A stretch of DNA of 64,000 nt, taken from positions 4,030,001 through 4,094,000 of the forward strand of contig SRKS01000003.1 in the NCBI GenBank assembly GCA_004802645.1, written 5' to 3'. Positions 44,650 through 57,208 of the stretch are shown here, one piece after another (position 1 is the stretch's first letter; each line of letters begins with the position of its first letter). The position numbers and the translations under genes are program-made. Under the pieces are notes generated by a model. It did not search any database and was not told the DNA's origin. It worked only from the letters and a program-made list of their open reading frames with translations. Origin of the DNA: Amesomyces nigricolor. Its lineage: Eukaryota; Ascomycota; Sordariomycetes; Sordariales; Chaetomiaceae.

Positions 44650-45820
44650 ATGGCAGCTCCGGGCCATCCGTCGCCGAAATCCCACCATTCCGAACTACGC
44701 TCGTCCACCAGGTCTCCAAGTAGTGCTGGGCATTCCACATCCACCCGGCACGGGGCGACGCGCACTCTTCCACGTACGAACCCTGTGGCCTCTCCCTTTC
44801 TCCTCTGTGTCTGGGACTAACATCAACCTGGCAGCATGGATTGACTCCTACGAAACACGATACGGCGCACCCTCCGAAGACCAACTCCGCGCCCTCAGCT
44901 CGCCTCCCCCGCGCGCCCTCCCCGCCCAGCATAACCATTCGCCGAGCAGCCTGCATAGGAGGGTGTCGAAGGATGGATACGTCTACGAGAACCCGGCGGT
45001 GTTGGGACTCGACGGGGCCAGGACATCGCGGGCGAAACTGCGCAAGTTTATAACGCGCAAGGACGGGACAGAAAGGGGGAGGAAATGGGACCATTTGCGC
45101 TCCGCCGAACCCGTCATTGTGCAGCGCTACCACCGGGCAGCGTCGGACTCGCCATGGCGAAGTTTTGTCCGATCCTCGCGATACGGCCATCTGCCAAACG
45201 AGGAGGCCCAAATTGTCGACCCCGATGAGCTAGATAGGCTCCAGCCCGATTTCAACGGCCCGGTCGAAATCCCGGAACTAAACGGCTTCAGCGGCAGGAA
45301 ACCAACACGGACGAAGCGGCTCTACAAGCGGGTATGGCTAGTCATCCTGCGCCACCCGCTGGTCCCGCTCGCCTTCCGGCTGACTATTCTGCTCACATCC
45401 ATCATTGCGCTGGCGCTGGCCGTGCGCATCTACAACATCGAACACCGGCCCGACACTCGGCGGTCGTCAGAGCTGACGCAGGCCATCGTAGCCATCGTCG
45501 TCGACTCGGTCGCCATCCCCTACATCGGATACATGACGTGGGACGAGTACACGGGCAAGCCGCTCGGCCTGCGTGCGACGACGCAGAAGATCGCGCTTGT
45601 CCTGATGGATCTTTTCTTTATTATTTTCAAATCGGCGAGCACGGCCCTGGCGTTCGAGGCCCTTGTCTTCCATAACTCGGGAGACCGGCGAACGCGCGAG
45701 TACAGCCGGGCCCTGGCTGCGTTTCAGATTATTGGGCTGATATCATGGAGTTTTACTTTGTCGGTGAGTGTCTTCCGCTTGGTGCAGAAGCTTGGCGGTG
45801 GGGACGATGTCAAGGCATAG
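44650..45820 (+). CDS. srf1: SRF1-like multispanning membrane protein (regulator of phospholipase D)
   Basis: Exons 44650-44773 and 44835-45820 (61-nt intron, GTACGA donor, GGCAG acceptor) give 369 aa. Splicing creates RTLPPWIDSYETRYGAPSED, and PWRSFVRSSRYGHLP follows; these paired W/Y-containing motifs match what I recall of the fungal SRF1 family. Four transmembrane segments lie at about 220-241, 257-274, 293-314 and 334-355. In yeast, Srf1 activates phospholipase D Spo14 in mitotic cells. The N-terminal 45 residues are Ser/Thr/His-rich and disordered. The assignment rests on motif memory and topology, so confidence is moderate. Confidence 0.65.
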
Positions 45821-46806
45821 CGCTCAGGTCAGAGCGCCGATGGGCCGTGCCATTCAGGGGACTTTTGGCTTCATTGGAGTTCAACTCATGGCGTGTATTT
45901 CTGCCTGGATTTTTCTTAAAGTGTAAAGTGTATACCCTCGGCGTGCCTACCGGACAGCACGATTTCCTTTGTATCAGGTACCAGAAATCTGTATGATAAT
46001 CAATGAGAGCGCACAGATGAGGGGTGTTTCTTAACAATGTCAACAATAGCATCTCACTCTGACGAAAGTGAAACATGAAATGAATGAATGGGGCACGCGA
46101 GCTGCAAGGATGCGCGTGCAACGGCGCAATTAAATTGCAACAATGAGCGCGTCTGTTGGCGCTTGTCGCTTCAACAAGGCTTGGCGTTGTTAGCGCGCAC
46201 AAAAATGGGTCCAGGCAAGGGTGGGTCTGAGGTGCCTGCCTGGACCTCGAACCCCAGCCCAGCCAAACGAACCCAAACCAAACCAAACCACGCTGGGCCA
46301 AAGTGGACGGGCTGACTGCGAAGTTGCCTTGTGCACCTCAACCAACTTGAACTTGACTCCTTCCACCTCTCTCCCCATCCGCCCGCCGCCTGTCCGGGAC
46401 CTTTCTCGACACCATCAAACGCTGGACAGTCCACCGCAGTAGATCCCCCAAACCAGACCCGACTTTTGTCCTCTGGCGTCGCTGCATGCTGTCCTCCCAG
46501 AAGCGTCCCCGCCACTCGTTTCCCCACACTCCGCTGCACCTGCAGGAGGGTGCCTGAACACCAGCCTGCCACCCACGCCCACCGAGAGTAAGTTTTCCCA
46601 ACCGCAACATCCTCTACCACCTCTTCTTCTCATACCTTTGCGAACCCGGAACGCGAATCTCAAGACACTGCGTTTGATCCGAATCCTAACCTTTCTTCTT
46701 CCCCGCCTAGCGACCTGTCCGACCGACCGTCTCTCCCCACGACTCCGCCGTCTGTCGGCAACCACTCCCCAATCACCTTGACCGCAACCCAATTTTGTCG
46801 CCCAAC
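45821..46806. other. Intergenic region and cul-1 leader
   Basis: About 1 kb without a gene; the last 450 bases are pyrimidine-rich and probably the cul-1 5' UTR. Confidence 0.5.
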
Positions 46807-49409
46807 ATGCCCTCCGCCACGATGCCGGGCATGCCCCTGCAGCCCATGAATGATGATATCGACACCACGTACGTCGCCGCTCCCGACCGCCTCTCCTGCT
46901 CGGAGCGCGGACACTGACGCGAGGCAGATGGAACTACCTGCAGTATGGGGTTACCAGGATCATGACGAATCTTCAGGGCGGTATTGACATGAACACGGTA
47001 TGTGTCTTCGTTCAAGCACGCAAAAATACATCTTGCTGACAGAAAGCAGTACATGGGCATCTATACGTCAGTCCGACCGCCAGACCTGTACACCACACTC
47101 CAGACAGCTGACTCTTCCCAGGGCCGTCCACAACTTCTGCACATCCCAAAAAGCCGTTGGCTTTGCTATCGCGCCGACCCCTGTTAGTGCAAACCAGCGC
47201 GGTGGTACGTCTTCCCCCCCCCCCCCCCCCCCCCCCCAATCTCAGAGCGCAACAGCTGACGTATTTGGCAGCCCATCTTCTCGGCGAGGACCTCTACAAG
47301 AAGCTCATCGAGTATCTTTCGATGCATCTTAAGGAGTTGGCAACTCAGTCGAAGGCCCACGCCGACGAAGCGCTCCTGGGTTTCTACATTCGGGAATGGC
47401 AACGCTACACCGATGCCGCCAAGTATATCCACCACCTGTTCCGCTACCTCAACCGCCACTGGGTCAAGCGCGAGATTGACGAGGGCAAGAAGGGCGTTTA
47501 CGACGTGAATACCCTGCACCTCGTGCAGTGGCGCGATGTCCTCTTTGAGCAGGTGCATTCCAAGGTTATGGATGCCGTCTTGAAGTTGGTCGAGAAGCAG
47601 CGGAACGGCGAGACAATCGAGCACAGCCAGATCAAGCAGGTCGTCGACTCATTCGTGTCGCTCGGCCTGGACGACGGGGACACGTACAAGTCGACCTTGG
47701 ATGTCTACCGCTACAACTTCGAGAAGCCATTCCTCGACGCCACCAAGGTCTTTTACGAGAACGAGAGCAAGCAGTTTGTGGCCGAGAACAGCGTAGTCGA
47801 GTACATGAAGAAGGCCGAGGCACGTCTTCTTGAAGAGGAGGAGCGTGTCAAGCTCTACCTTCACCCAGACATCGCGATCCCGCTCAAAAAAACATGCAAC
47901 CAGGCTCTAATTGCCGACCACTCCGCCATTCTCCGGGACGAGTTCCAGGTGCTCCTAGATAACGACCGGGAGGAGGACATGGCGCGCATGTACAGTTTGC
48001 TGTCACGCATCCAAGACGGTCTGGATCCGCTCAGATCTAAGTTCGAGACACACGTCCGCCAGGCGGGGTTGGCGGCCGTCGCCAAGGTTGCGTCCGACGC
48101 CGACAAGCTGGAGCCCAAGGTCTACGTCGACGCCCTGCTCGAGATCCACACCCAGTACCAAGGTCTCGTCAAGCGCGCCTTCAAGGACGAACCCGAGTTC
48201 ACCAGGTCACTTGACAACGCCTGTAGGGAGTTTGTCAACCGGAACGAGGTCTGCAAGTCCGGTTCTAACAAGTCGCCCGAGTTGCTGGCCAAGTACACGG
48301 ACGTGCTCCTGCGCAAGAGCAGCACGGGCGTTGAGGACGCCGAGCTTGAGAACACGCTCGTCAAGATCATGACGGTGTTCAAGTACATCGAGGACAAGGA
48401 TGTCTTCCAGAAGTTCTACTCGCGCATGCTTGCGCGTCGCCTGGTGCATAGCAACTCTTCGTCGGATGACGCCGAGACGAGCATGATCAGCAAGCTCAAG
48501 GAGGCGTGCGGCTTCGAGTACACCAACAAGCTGCAGCGCATGTTCCAGGACATGCAGATCTCCAAGGATCTCAACGCCGGCTTCCGCGAGCACGTGCAGT
48601 CGCTCGGCACCAAGGGCCTCGACTCGTCGTACTCGATCCTCGGCACCGGCTTCTGGCCGCTCACCGCTCCGGGCACCAACTTCAACCCGCCCGAAGAGGT
48701 GGCGGCCGACTGCGAGCGCTTCGGCCGCTTCTACAAGAACAAGCACGAGGGTCGCAAGCTCACCTGGCTGTGGCAGCTGTGCAAGGGCGAGGTCAAGGCG
48801 AACTATGTCAAGAACGCCAAGATGCCCTACACCTTCCAAGTCTCGATCTACCAGATGGCCGTGCTGCTGCTCTTTAACGAGAAGGACCGCAACACGTACG
48901 AGGAGATCGCCTCGACCACCCAGCTTAACTCGGACGCCCTCGACCCCTCGTTGGGCATCCTCCTCAAGGCCAAGGTGCTCACGCTCGACGCCAAGGCCGG
49001 CGCCCCCAAGATCGGCCCCGGCGCTGTGTTCGCGCTGAACTATGACTTCAAGAACAAGAAGTACAGGGTCAACTTGAACGTCGGTATGAAGTCGGAGACG
49101 AAGCAGGAGGAGGCTGAGACGAACAAGACGATTGAGGAGGACAGGAAGCTGCTGCTGCAGGTATGTCACTACCCAATTCCCACCTATTTTTAAACATTTA
49201 GGAAACTGACAACGAAACAGTCGGCCATCGTCCGCATCATGAAGGCGCGCAAGCGCATGAAACACCAGCAGCTCGTCAGCGAGACCATCAACCAGATCCG
49301 CGCCCGCTTCGTACCCAAGGTCAGCGACATCAAGAAGTGCATCGAGATCCTGCTCGACAAAGAGTACCTCGAGCGGCTTGAGGATGACGATATCGGGTAT
49401 CTGGCTTGA
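46807..49409 (+). CDS. cul-1: Cullin-1, scaffold of SCF ubiquitin ligases
   Basis: Six exons (46807-46868, 46928-46997, 47050-47066, 47122-47204, 47272-49160, 49221-49409) give 769 aa, typical for CUL1/Cdc53. The N-terminal cullin repeats (Skp1 side) run to about 400, and the cullin homology domain (Rbx1 side) to about 650, including FYSRMLARRLVHSNSSSDDA. The winged helix carries the neddylation site IVRIMKARKRMKH, giving Lys715. It ends LERLEDDDIGYLA, the standard cullin C-terminus. Exon 3 is a 17-nt microexon, and intron 4 contains a run of 24 C (47214-47237). The window also has an F-box gene (4532) and an RBR ligase (421), possible members of the same ubiquitin system. Confidence 0.97.
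47214..47237. repeat. Homopolymer, 24 consecutive C
   Basis: An uninterrupted C24 run (G24 on the other strand) within cul-1 intron 4, just downstream of the GTACGT donor. Length polymorphism or a sequencing-length error is likely. Confidence 0.95.
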
Positions 49410-52400
49410 GCAAGGGTATTGGGGGTCGGTTTTGTTTTGCGGGGTTGGTGCATTTCGGAGAGCTGAAGGGTGCGCTGGTTCTGGTGTCATGGTCAACAAA
49501 GCTGTGACGAGGGAACAGGGTCAGACAGAGAGATGAGCACGGAAGAACTGTGTCAGTTGCGACGCCTGAGGCTCTCGATGATGAGATGCCGGGGAGAAGC
49601 ACGAACGAACGAAACGGCAACGCTCTTGATGATGAACTATGTATGAGTACAAATTACGGACAGCCCGACAGCGTCCTTTTTTCGGGGAGGGGGTTCAGCG
49701 AGGGGGTAGGAATTTCCTATTCCCTTTTCATGGGGAGCATGACTGATGGTTTGTGGATGGGGTGGGGAGTTAATTACCTATCCTGAGATAAACAACGTGG
49801 AACGGAACAGGGACAGCGTGTTGATCATTTCTTCTTCTGCTTGTTGATAATGTGTTGGTTGGGGGTGGGTGATCGATGGGCTTGAGATGGTTGTTTGCCT
49901 GCCTTGGTGGGTTCCTGGCAAGCTCTTTACAAAAAGTAGGGTTCCGTCTGACCGGGCTGTTTTCGAGTCCAAATCTAGATACACTTTCGTGAATGGGATT
50001 AGTATGCTTGTGTATCTCAACAGCCTTGGGTTAATGTCTGTGATGCTAAGTTTTGGGGTATCCTTCTCGCATAGTTGTGGCAACTCGCGTACCCCGTCCA
50101 GTCAGGGTCATCTTTCAAGGCGGCCTTTGAGCCGTGGCTGCTATGTAGATCTCAGCCTATGAGTATCATCATCATCTCCTCCCCGAAGTGAAAGTTGAAG
50201 ATGTCTGGAAGAACAGGATGGACAGATGTGGTCACTGCGGGATGGGAGAGAAACCGGGCGCTGACGGAGATTGAGGACGTCAATTTGCTTGCTTGTAAAT
50301 TCACATGCCGTGACGCGATATCAGGGTCAGGAAGTTGGGCCAATTCCCCATATCTCTTCCCTCTCTCTCTCGGTCTCATGTCAAAGTTTAATGAGAGAAG
50401 GCGCGAAGGGTATGGGGAACAAAATGCTACACTCTTCCCATGTGACACGCTTTTCATTTATTTTGATGATGGGCAATTGCGAGAGATGGAATTTGGTGTA
50501 ACCGCGACTTCATGATGGCTTTATATATGTTTCATGATCCTCTCACCGGTCACTCGGTGGTCTGGTGAAGAAAGCGTTTCGGGGTGTCCTCAGCTTTTGA
50601 GGAGATGTTGTTGTCATGATGGGTCCAACCAAAAACGGAGAGCCCTTCTTCAGTTTTTTTCTATGTTTACTTTTTCTCTCAGCCCGGCGAAGCTTCCGTG
50701 GCCTGACACAAGCAGATCAATAAGGCGAGGCAACCGAGGCATTTAAGCTGGGAACTATGTCAACCTGTCAAATTCATTCAATGTCAGCATTGCTGTGGTG
50801 GAGCCCTGTTATTCTCCTTGCTCCTGCACCCCCTAACCATATTCTTGATGATAGTCATGAACTTCCCCCTCTTCTTCAGCCCGCCAGCTGTGGTGTTGTG
50901 TTTCAGCTTCCATTTGTTGTTACTGTTGTTGTTGTTGTTGCCCTTCGGAAAAGGGGAGACCGCAGACAGAAAAGTGGATTTACCCTTGCCCCTTGCTGAT
51001 GAGCCTCATGCAGGCGGGCGTTTTGGGGAAGTGAGGCATGCCGCCGTCCGCCGCTCAAATCCGAGCTAGCGCCTGCCGGACCCCGTGGATGCGTCGCGCT
51101 AGCGACGGCCAGGGTGAGGCTTGCGGAGGGACGGTGCCGAAGATCTCCGGGTGAAGTCTCCGGGCCGTTGAAGGGTTTTTTTCTCTTTCCCTCCGTCTTG
51201 CGTGGCGGCGATGATGATGGTGATGACGGTGGTGGCTGTTTGTTTCGTGCTATTTTTACGGAGGATAACAACACTTACCTCATGTCCACGCGTCCCATGT
51301 GTCAGGGTTACACACGGTGTGTCTGGACGCTCAGCCGTCCCTCGAAACGAAATGGGAGAGTAAGGTGAAGGGGCCTTCATTGGTTCTCACTCGAGGGCTT
51401 GCCTGCCGGGCGCTGGAACTGGTGTTCGTGTGGCAGCCAGCAGCTGCGCCGCAGGACCCCGTCCCTTTTCGGAGCCAACTGCCGGTCGCACCATCCATTT
51501 TCAGGGGGCGACGACTCTGTTCTTGCGCGGGTGCCCGTCCCTCCATTCGTTGCGCATGTCTCGATCGGGTCGGGTCGGCTGAGGCGATCGACCAGGCCGA
51601 GCTTGTTCCCGGGAACAGCTCCGAGACAGGCGCGCTGCATGTCTTGGATTGAGGTTTGAATCCTGTCTTGACTGTCGAGTCTTCATCCGCGCGGACTGTT
51701 TGGATGGTGTAACCTGGTGGACGGCGTCCCCCGAGCCCCTGGCCGACGACGGCCGTTTTTGTGGACGCCGATCGTGTCGATGCTCATGGGTGTCGGGGGG
51801 CGGAAGACACGTGGTGGTTGGGATCCAGGGCATAGACGGGAATTTGTTGCTTTTTGTTGGGAGAGTTTCAAGCTGTGAAACACAACACCAGTTGGCGGTG
51901 GCCTGCAATTCTCGCCAGGGCGGCGAGTCAGCGCCAGCCTCCATGGATGTATGTCACACCTGTGATGTCTGATATCGAGTGCTGCTCATCTCAGGGCCGC
52001 CACGTGCGGTGGTGGGAGCAAAGCACGCCTGATATCCACCGCATGATCCATCCGTATCGCGGTCCGAGAGGCACGAAGGAGCGAGGTGGTCAATGGGGTC
52101 AACTTGGCGGCTAGGGCAGCAACACACCATGGAACCCCATGGCGCCATCAAAACGACGCCGTCGAGGGACGACTCCACCCGCTACTGGCGTCGGCTGAAA
52201 GCTTGGGTTGGATTGACAGCCAGCGGTTCCAGCTCCTGTTTGCGGAGCGCGTGGAGAATCCTGGAGAAGTCCTTGACGCCTGAAAAACCGAGAGTTTGAT
52301 GATGGTGATGCGCAAGCGAGAGAGGGCTGACGAGGGCTGACTGACTGCCATGCCGCGAAAGTCCCGAAGCTTCGACGGGTGGAGTGAGATCTGCGTTTGA

Positions 52401-53411
52401 TGACTTTGATGACTTTGATGACGGCCAGGAAAGGCAGCCACGCAGCGAAGGAGATGAAGACAGGGCCTCGTGGTCAGTGCGTGCATTCGCTGAGCGTCCA
52501 TCCTCCATCCATGGAGCCATGGAGTCGACGACACCCTGGTTCCCTGTCTGCCATTCGTCTTCCCGCCCCCAGCTTTCGGGGGACCAGGCTCCCCCGTTTT
52601 GCGCCGGCGTCGTGCACTGGAATTGGAACCTGGAGCAACCAGCAACCTCTGCTTCCGCCTTCCATTCCACCCTTCCACCTTCCCACCTTTCCGCCTTCCA
52701 TTCCTCCCGTCTCCCAACAATCCCTTCCCTTCCGTGTGTCAATCGCCGTCTCACACAGTCTGCGCTGCAGAACCGATCCGGGCCTGCAGTTGTCGCCGCG
52801 AGACCACTTTCAGCCCGGCCGTTGCCTGTGTCACATTTCAGGGACAGCGGTCCAGTTCTCCGCGAATCGTGCTGCATTCGCCAATTACTGCTGCCAGATT
52901 TCTCCAGCTCCCGCTCTCGATATTGCCTGGCGCTCGGACTCAACCCAACCGACGGCAATCCACTGCACGCAATCTCCCACCCGCGCTCGCCTCCATCGTC
53001 GCTAACTGTTCGCTGATTCTCGCCTGAAAATTCGACGCAACAGAAGAAAAAGGTCTCGATTTGACAGTCCTCTTTGCGACCACGATTTTTGATTTTCGGC
53101 ACCAGCGGGTCTTTGCGGTTGAACGACTGCCGCGCTCCGAGAACCCCCTCCCGTCATCGACTCGACGACGCTCGATCCACCACCACGATCCACCGGGGCG
53201 TCGCACTTTCGCGATTGAACTCGCGCCTCAACCCGCGCCGCTATCGCCTCGCCGCCTGCTCGGTCTCATGGGAGTTTAAGAGGGAGTCCGCGACCCAGCG
53301 AGCGCCGGATTTGCCCCGTTCAATACACCTCCGCCGCCCCCGCTCAACCGGCCAAAGTAACAGCCATCCCTTGCTTCACCGAGTTGGCCAGCGCGCCAGC
53401 TCATGGTCGAC
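49410..53411. other. Large intergenic region upstream of gna-3
   Basis: 4.0 kb with no gene I can support, the largest gap in the window. A GTT microsatellite lies near 50915-50940, three perfect copies of TTTGATGAC at 52396-52422, and a pyrimidine-rich stretch at 52650-52740. The last kilobase looks like promoter and long leader of gna-3, containing upstream open frames of up to about 200 codons without domains. Confidence 0.5.
52396..52422. repeat. Tandem repeat, 3 x 9 bp (TTTGATGAC)
   Basis: Three perfect head-to-tail copies in the upstream region of gna-3. Confidence 0.9.
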
Positions 53412-54756
53412 ATGGGGTCGTGCATGAGCACGAGCGGGGCCGAGTCCGAGTCGAGGAAACGGAGCAACAAGATTGACAAGGACTTGGAGGAAGACTCCAA
53501 GAGGTTGCGGAAAGAATGCAAGATCCTGCTGCTGGGTGCGTTCGCCGCAAGGCATTCCCGACCGTTGTCCAGCCGCATGCTGATCTTTTTTAACAGGCTC
53601 GGGTGAGAGCGGGAAGTCGACGATTGTGAAGCAGATGAAGATAATCCACCTTAAAGGCTACTCCCCAGATGAGCTCGCCAGCTACCGACCAACAGTCTAC
53701 AAGAACCTGCTCGAGTGCGCCAAGGCACTCTGCACCGCTATGCGCCAGTTCGAGATCGAGCCCGTCCTGGAAGAGAACAAGGAACACTGCGACTTTCTGC
53801 TCGAATACTCGCTCGACTCGAGCCCGCAGTTTAGGATTGACCCCCAAGTGGGCGTTGCGATTCACGCCCTCTGGAACGACCCAGTTCGGGAGCAGGTCAT
53901 GGAGCGCCAGACCGAGTTTTACCTGATGGATTCGGCCGAGTAGTATGTGCCCTCATCTTCACATGCTTTTTGCAGGGATCAACCGAACTAACACAACGCA
54001 CAGCTTCTTCCAAGAGGCCAATCGGATCGTGTCGCCGAATTACCTTCCCGTTGAGATGGATGTGCTCCGGGCCAGGACAAAGACGACGGGTATCTATGAA
54101 ACACGGTTCAAGATGGGGCAGCTGAGCATCCAGTGGGTCAACCTCTTCCAATAACTGAGGCCGTGGCTGACATAATCCCCAGCATGTTCGATGTCGGCGG
54201 ACAACGCAGCGAGCGAAAGAAGTGGATCCACTGTTTCGAGAACGTCACGTCCATCATCTTCTGCGTCGCGCTGAGCGAGTATGACCAAGTGCTGCTCGAA
54301 GAGAGCAGTCAGGTAAGGCTGCCACCTACACGAAGCGACCGTTCCAGCTGCTGACCGACCCTAGAACCGCATGATGGAAAGCCTGCTACTATTTGACTCG
54401 GTCGTGAACTCTCGATGGTTCATGCGGACGAGCATCATCCTGTTTTTGAACAAGGTGGACATCTTCAAGCAGAAGCTCGGGCGGTCGCCGCTGGGCAACT
54501 ACTTTCCGGACTACTCGGGCGGCAACGATGTCAACAAGGCAGCCAAATACCTGCTCTGGAGGTTTAACCAGGTGAATAGGGCACACCTGAACCTCTATCC
54601 GCAGTACGTCTAGCCTCGTCCCCCCCCCCCCAATCCCATGCTAACATACTTTACAGCTTGACGCAGGCCACCGACACGTCTAATATCCGCCTTGTCTTTG
54701 CGGCCGTCAAGGAGACGATCCTCAACAACGCGCTTAAGGACTCGGGCATTTTGTAA
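53412..54756 (+). CDS. gna-3: Heterotrimeric G-protein alpha subunit, group III (GNA-3 type)
   Basis: Six exons (53412-53535, 53597-53942, 54004-54132, 54183-54312, 54365-54603, 54657-54756) give 355 aa. I chose the ATG at 53412 over the one at 53403 because it creates MGSCMS, an N-myristoylation MGxxxS site with a palmitoylatable Cys4. G-motifs: GSGESGKST (42-50), RARTKTTG with catalytic Arg181, DVGGQRSER with Gln207, NKVD, and TQATDT. The C-terminus KDSGIL and FYLMDSAEYFFQEA identify the fungal group III subfamily, which acts upstream of adenylate cyclase and lacks the group I C-terminal cysteine for pertussis-toxin-type ADP-ribosylation. Intron 5 contains a C12 run (54620-54631). Confidence 0.97.
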
Positions 54757-57208
54757 TCCAGGTACCCACCGGCCGACCGACTTGACGACTGCTCGATTCC
54801 ATCCCTTATATACCCCACTCGACGACTATCATAGCGACTTTTCTTTCGTGTTTTAGAGCGAGGATGTTATTTTGCTTTCCGGGCTGGATGGCGACTCATG
54901 CATGATAACGGCGTTGGAGGCTGCGACTCCTTCTTCTTTTCTTCTTTCTTTATTTTTCGGCAACGACATCCACCACCTCCCAGTACAATCCTCCGGGCGA
55001 CAACACAAGTAACACAAAAACATCTCCGGGCGACTTTGACGATTTCTGCAACCTACCTTAATTCCGAGAGTGGGCGCGCGTGGGCTGTTTTGCGAGTTTG
55101 GCGAAAGGCGCAATGCATCAATCTCATCTACGACACTTTTGCGGGATCGGACAAGCGTTGGACACTTTTTCTGCTGCGGCTGGCTGGTTTTTCTGAGGCA
55201 GTGGATGAGGTTGATCTAACTACTACTGGGGTATAACAGGACGCAAGGAGGTCTTTCTGGGGATGAGAGGCGACAAGCAGGGCAATGGGTTTACGTATTT
55301 GGGAAGGGGATGAAGGGGGGGATGATGGATATTGTACCGGGCTTGGGCTGTGGTGTTGGGATTATTATCCCGGACACTGCGTGGATGGCGGGCCGGCAGC
55401 TGGGTTTCACGACTTGTGTTGTGGTTTTGCCACAGGCACAGGAGGGAATGGACTGCTTTTCAGAGCAACTTGAGGCCTTGGAAAGATTCCCTTGGTCGGG
55501 CCCGGCTACCCTTTACCCGCGGACAGCACGGCCCTCATCCACACTGGACGAGGGAGTCGTTGGAGCCCGCGTCTAGCACCCAGCCGCTTACTGAGAGCAA
55601 TGATTGAGACTTCTGCGTACGGTATTCCATGAGCAACTGATCAGTAAGCCACCGCCTGCTTAGATCGTGATCCGATTTCCAGGTACGAATCTTGCTTGGT
55701 TGTTGAATGTACTCCACCCAGATGCCAAACCACGCCATTGTCCGAGTCCCGCAGCCGGTCAAGCCGGGACTGCGGATATGCATGCCGGCGCTTATCGCCC
55801 CTCGCTGCTGCTACGCAGAGAATACCCCGTTTCTAGCTGTCAGGTAACTGTCAACACACCAAGATCTATGGTGGTTACTCTCGGGGAGGGGATATCTGCA
55901 AGTTCTATCCAATGGGGAAGTGCAGGCATGGAGTGCAGTGCAGTTGCAGCTGGCGATGATGTCAACGTGGTGGGGCACAGCTGCGGTCTTGGCGCTTCTC
56001 CACTTCACCAGCATCGGAGAAGCCCACAGGCGATCACAGCGGGGTTTCTTTAGAAGCCTGGACCGCTGCATTGCGGCACGGCAGGTGCAAAGCAAGGTGG
56101 CTTCCTTGCCTTTCCCTTCCTTCTGCATTTTGTGGCCCGAGACTTCAGATGGGACGACTGCAAACAGCTTTGCTTCTTATCAGGTTTTGATGGCGCCGCC
56201 GGTTTGGGAGAGGCATGTTGGGTCCCCCTCAGCCGGAAGTGGCCGGCTCCCGACGTTCCTGGGCGGTCAATGGGAGGGAGGGCAGCAGCCACGGTGGCGT
56301 TTCTGTGCCATCCAACTCTCAGCAGACTTGGCTGAACGGTTGTGCAGCAGCAGCAGCAGCAGCAGCATTTGGACCGCTCAAGGAGCTCCGCGTGCGAGGA
56401 AACCTTCCTTCCCAAGTGCATATGCACGCGATTCGATTCACAACATCTGCAGCCAGTAGCAACGCGGAGCAGCCACCACACCTCCTGCCATCCCCATGCT
56501 GTGTTGTCGAGAGCACGGAAGCTGCAGGCAAAGGAGCAGCAGGAGCAGGAGCTCGAGTCAAAGCAATCTTGGTGGGCAGGATCCAGACTGGCTGCTGCTC
56601 AGTCTGGGCCTGGGACGGACTGGCCGCCGCTGACACGAGGGCGGCAAGGTGCCTGGGTGTCGACCAGGAGTATATCCATTGGCGATGCCGCCTCGTTCCA
56701 GTTCCACATTTCCCGCCCTCTCCTTCCAAGGTCTTGCTCGCTTCTTTCCCTGCCCTGTCACGCCTCGTCCAGTGGCTGGAAGGTCAACCTGGCAGCTCGG
56801 GCATACCGGATTCCTCCCAGCTGATTAGATTGCTTGCGGGCTCGTCTTTCCATTCTTCTGTCTCCCGCGTTCTTCATCCCATCCGTTCCGTTCTCATTCC
56901 TCACCCAACTCACCACCAACCCCCCAGGAACGAGCGAGGAATTCCTTGCCACACCCACACCCAGATCCGTCTCCGCGGACAAGCCCACTGCTGCTACGTA
57001 CGAACTATCTTGCGTGCTCACCATCCCGTCGGGCCGTATCTGAAGCTACCCCACTCCCCCCTGCCGCTCATCGTCAGATCACGGAGCATCTGGACCAAGC
57101 TGCCCTGCTTCTTTCTCTTCTGTTCTCAAGTGCGCGGCACATTTAACCGTCTTCCTCCGTTCTCAACATTCCTCTGACGCAGCTCACGGATCCAATTGAT
57201 CACACAAC
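54757..57208. other. Intergenic region and glycogen phosphorylase leader
   Basis: 2.45 kb. It includes an uninterrupted 320-codon open frame (56215-57177) with a (GCA)8 repeat at 56344-56367 but no recognisable domain, ending 31 nt before the phosphorylase ATG. I treat it as unsupported leader sequence. Confidence 0.45.
56344..56367. repeat. Trinucleotide repeat (GCA)8
   Basis: Eight uninterrupted GCA units upstream of the glycogen phosphorylase gene. Confidence 0.95.
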
